Shown one piece after another: positions 61,617 to 64,000 of a stretch of DNA of 64,000 bases; within the stretch, counting starts at the first letter, position 1; every line of letters begins with the position of its first letter. The DNA is from Mycobacterium rhizamassiliense. GTDB lineage: Bacteria > Actinomycetota > Actinomycetes > Mycobacteriales > Mycobacteriaceae. Made by a program: the position numbers and the translations under genes. The notes beneath the pieces are model-generated. The model did no database searches, had not been told where the DNA came from, and worked only from the letters and a program-made list of their open reading frames with translations. The stretch is taken from assembly GCF_900157375.1 (NCBI RefSeq), contig NZ_LT721901.1, forward strand, positions 3,024,315 to 3,088,314, in the 5' to 3' direction.

Positions 61617-63505
61617 AATGGGTGACCTACCGCGACGCCGACGGACCGCGCACCGGCGTGCTCTCCGGCGACGAGATCCACGCTCTGACGCCGGGGGTGA
61701 CGCTGCTGGACCTGGTCGGCCGCGGCGCCGACGGCCTGCGCGAGGCCGGCGAGGGCGCGCTGCGCTCCGCGTCGGCCGTCGTGCGCCTGGGTGACGTGAA
61801 GCTGATGGCGCCCATCCCGAACCCGCCGTCGATCCGAGACTCGCTGTGCTTCTTGGAGCACATGCGCAACTGTCAGGCGGCGCTGGGCGCCGGGCGCGAA
61901 CTCGCCGACACTTGGTACCGCATCCCGGCCTTCTATTTCGCCTGCCCCGCAACGGTTCTCGGGCCGTATGACGACGCGCCCATCGCGCCTGGAAGCGCTT
62001 GGCAGGACTTCGAATTGGAGGTCGCCGCGGTCATCGGAGCCAGCGGCAAGGACCTGACGGTCGACGAGGCCGAGCGCGCCATCATCGGCTACATGATCTT
62101 CAACGACTGGTCCGCGCGCGACCTGCAGCAGCTGGAGGGTCAGCTGGCGATCGGGCAGGCCAAGGGTAAGGACAGCGGCGTCACCCTGGGGCCCTACCTG
62201 GTCACGCCCGACGAGCTGGAGCCACACCGCCGCGACGGCAAGCTGAGCCTGCAGGTGAGCGCTCTGGTCAACGACTCCGAGATCGGTTCGGGCTCAACCG
62301 ATCAGATGGACTGGAGCTTCGGCGAAGTCATCTCCTACGCCTCGCGTGGCGTGACGCTGCGCCCCGGCGACGTGTTCGGCTCGGGCACGGTGCCCACCTG
62401 CACGCTCATCGAGCACCTCAGCATGACCGATCTGGAATCCTTCCCCGGCTGGCTGCGCGCCGGGGACGTCGTGACGCTGCGCGTGCAGGGGCTGGGGGAG
62501 ACGCGCCAGACCGTCCGCGCCAGCGCCCCGCCGGTGCGCGTCAACCGCGCCCCGGCCCGGCTGCCCTACACCCGCGGGCTGCACGACGTCGCCGACAAAG
62601 TGTGGGCGTGGACGCTGCCGGACGGCGGCTACGGCTGGAGCAACGCCGGGCTGGTGTCCGGGGACGGCGCCTCGCTGCTCGTCGACACACTGTTCGACCT
62701 GGCGCTGACGCGCGAAATGCTCGCCGCGATGAAGCCGATCACGGACCGCGCGCCCATCACCGACGCGCTGATCACCCACTCCAACGGCGACCACACCCAC
62801 GGCAACCAGCTACTCGATGCCTCGGTGCGGATCATCGCCGCCACGGACACCGCCGAGGAGATCGCGCACGGCATGCCGCCCGAGCTGCTCGCCATGGTGC
62901 AGACCGGCAACCTCGGCCCGGTCGCGACCCCGTACACGCGAGAACGGTTCGGGCACTTCGACTTCAGCGGCATCGAGGTGCGCAACGCCGACCTGACGTT
63001 CGAGCGCGACCTCACCATCGACGTCGGTGGGCGCCGCGTCGACCTGCTGAACCTCGGCCCGGCCCACACCGCAGCGGACTCCGTCGTGCACGTGCCCGAC
63101 GCCGGGGTGTTGTTCGGCGGCGACCTACTCTTCATCGGCTGCACGCCGATCGTGTGGGCGGGCCCGATCGCCAACTGGGTGGCGGCCTGCGACGCGATGA
63201 TCGCGCTGGACGCGCCGATCGTGGTGCCCGGCCACGGCCCGGTTACCGACCCGGACGGAATCCGCGCTGTGCGTGGCTATCTCGCGCACGTCGCCGAGCA
63301 GACCGAGGCCGCCCACCGCAAGGGCCTGTCCTGGGCCGAGGCCGCCGACACTATCGACCTCGGCGAGTACGCCGGCTGGCTGGACGCCGAGCGGGTGGTC
63401 GTCAACGTCTATCAGAAGTATCGCGAACTCGAGCCGGACACACCGCAATTGGAGGCGATGGCGCTGCTGGTGATGCAGGCCGACTGGTTGGCCAAACGCG
63501 GCTAG
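61613..63505 (+). CDS. fumarylacetoacetate-hydrolase / metallo-beta-lactamase-fold fusion
   Basis: 630 residues, Rv0939 counterpart. Residues 1-290: FAH fold (PIPNPPSIRDSLCFLEHMRN, FELEVAAVIGASGKDL, IFNDWSARDLQ, metal-binding ExE region). Residues 310-630: MBL fold, with THSNGDHTHGN near 388 (H-x-x-x-DH-x-H variant), GPAHTAADSVVHVPDAGVLF and VVPGHGPV. Two hydrolase domains on one chain suggest cleavage of a diketo acid and a lactone or thioester. Translationally coupled to ligD, though no DNA-repair role is known. Confidence 0.88.
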   Translation: MKWVTYRDADGPRTGVLSGDEIHALTPGVTLLDLVGRGADGLREAGEGALRSASAVVRLGDVKLMAPIPNPPSIRDSLCFLEHMRNCQAALGAGRELADTWYRIPAFYFACPATVLGPYDDAPIAPGSAWQDFELEVAAVIGASGKDLTVDEAERAIIGYMIFNDWSARDLQQLEGQLAIGQAKGKDSGVTLGPYLVTPDELEPHRRDGKLSLQVSALVNDSEIGSGSTDQMDWSFGEVISYASRGVTLRPGDVFGSGTVPTCTLIEHLSMTDLESFPGWLRAGDVVTLRVQGLGETRQTVRASAPPVRVNRAPARLPYTRGLHDVADKVWAWTLPDGGYGWSNAGLVSGDGASLLVDTLFDLALTREMLAAMKPITDRAPITDALITHSNGDHTHGNQLLDASVRIIAATDTAEEIAHGMPPELLAMVQTGNLGPVATPYTRERFGHFDFSGIEVRNADLTFERDLTIDVGGRRVDLLNLGPAHTAADSVVHVPDAGVLFGGDLLFIGCTPIVWAGPIANWVAACDAMIALDAPIVVPGHGPVTDPDGIRAVRGYLAHVAEQTEAAHRKGLSWAEAADTIDLGEYAGWLDAERVVVNVYQKYRELEPDTPQLEAMALLVMQADWLAKRG

Positions 63506-63512
63506 CCGGTGG

Positions 63513-64000
63513 CTATTTCAGCGCCGCGGTGACGAAGCCGATGGTGTCGGCCGGGACCTGTTCGTGTGCGGACTTGGGCAATTCCGGCAGGCCGGCGGCC
63601 TGGAAGAGGTCCGCGAGCTTGAACCTGATCACATCCCAGCCGCGGCCCTGCAGCAGAGCGGCGACGTCGGTGTGCTCGCCCGGGTATGCCAAATTGGCGA
63701 CGTCCAACTCCAGCCCGTGCCGTCGCCAGGTGTCGGCCAGCCGCTGGGACTGTTCGGTCGCCTGCGGCGAGTTTCCGGCGACCGACCCATAGTCGGCGGC
63801 GAACCGGCTGCCGGGCGCGCTGAGCGCGATCACGTCGTCCATCAACCGAACCTCGGCCTCCGGCGGCAGCCAGCCGATCAACACGCCCTCGGCCAGCCAC
63901 GCAGTGGGCGCGGCGGCGTCGAAACCGGCGGCCCGCAGCGCGGCCGGCCAGTCCTCCCGGAGGTCGATGCCGACCGTGCGGTGCTCGACGGTGGGCGCGG
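63513..64000 (-). CDS. class I SAM-dependent methyltransferase, C-terminal part, cut by window edge
   Basis: Open to the right edge, about 162 residues seen. [16 protein letters not shown] then [23 protein letters not shown] is the signature region of the mycobacterial leucine-carboxyl-methyltransferase-like family (TIGR00027). The C-terminal end ([17 protein letters not shown]) is complete. The SAM-binding N-terminus lies outside the window. Substrate unknown, as for most of this large mycobacterial family. Convergent with the FAH-MBL fusion. Confidence 0.88.
   Translation of the reverse strand, partial: APTVEHRTVGIDLREDWPAALRAAGFDAAAPTAWLAEGVLIGWLPPEAEVRLMDDVIALSAPGSRFAADYGSVAGNSPQATEQSQRLADTWRRHGLELDVANLAYPGEHTDVAALLQGRGWDVIRFKLADLFQAAGLPELPKSAHEQVPADTIGFVTAALK

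Overview
This high-GC window is almost certainly from a non-tuberculous Mycobacterium or a very close relative. From the tRNA at 42.6 kb to the right edge the gene order follows the M. tuberculosis Rv0923c-Rv0939 neighbourhood: a gamma-glutamylcyclotransferase/poly-gamma-glutamate hydrolase fusion, mntH, an SDR, a dihydrodipicolinate-reductase-like protein, another SDR, pstS-pstC-pstA, Ku, LigD, and a fumarylacetoacetate-hydrolase/metallo-beta-lactamase fusion. Mycofactocin-type SDRs, an F420-type luciferase-like oxidoreductase, a DUF732-like secreted protein, a CHD-HAMP adenylate cyclase and a LigD of near-identical length to the M. tuberculosis enzyme (758 aa) agree with this.

The left two thirds (1-41 kb) is accessory catabolic DNA. 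It carries the N-terminal part of an acyl-CoA synthetase, three intact cytochromes P450 and one P450 remnant, an orphan [3Fe-4S]-type ferredoxin, and three amidohydrolases. It also carries two pairs of heteromeric-type acyl-CoA dehydrogenases, a DUF35 domain fused to a lipid-transfer-type (Ltp) thiolase-like domain, a true thiolase, a crotonase and many SDRs. CoA-acylating methylmalonate-semialdehyde dehydrogenase, a beta-keto acid cleavage enzyme (DUF849), a hydroxyisobutyrate-dehydrogenase-like protein and an aldehyde dehydrogenase complete the set. Together these look like a pathway that hydroxylates, CoA-activates and shortens a cyclic or branched carboxylic acid (isoprenoid or steroid-like), ending in retro-aldol or thiolytic cleavage and propionyl-/acetyl-CoA. 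The substrate cannot be read from the sequence.

Region by region: 1-22.9 kb holds divergent catabolic operons and an adenylate cyclase. 23.0-30.3 kb holds an mmsA/BKACE/D-aminoacylase/phosphotransferase/SDR operon. 30.3-34.1 kb is a decaying stretch with IS110, BKACE and P450 remnants around intact crotonase and tandem-CMD genes. 34.1-39.5 kb holds a TetR regulator divergent from a mycofactocin-SDR/aldehyde dehydrogenase operon that includes an internally deleted SDR. 39.5-40.4 kb holds an eight-copy hexanucleotide repeat and a beheaded acyl-CoA synthetase. 41.1-42.7 kb holds xis and a tyrosine integrase whose 3' end runs antisense into tRNA-Arg(CCT). This is a classic island boundary, with the matching left attachment site not seen in the window.

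The right third is core: Mn2+ and phosphate uptake, Ku and LigD for non-homologous end joining, and, between Ku and LigD, a membrane GGDEF protein and a translationally coupled polyol operon (two mannitol-dehydrogenase-family enzymes, a HAD phosphatase, a PfkB sugar kinase). Candidate control sites include two abutting inverted repeats at 7395-7433, an inverted repeat next to tetR at 34817-34834, and a perfect match to the KstR consensus at 48824-48837.
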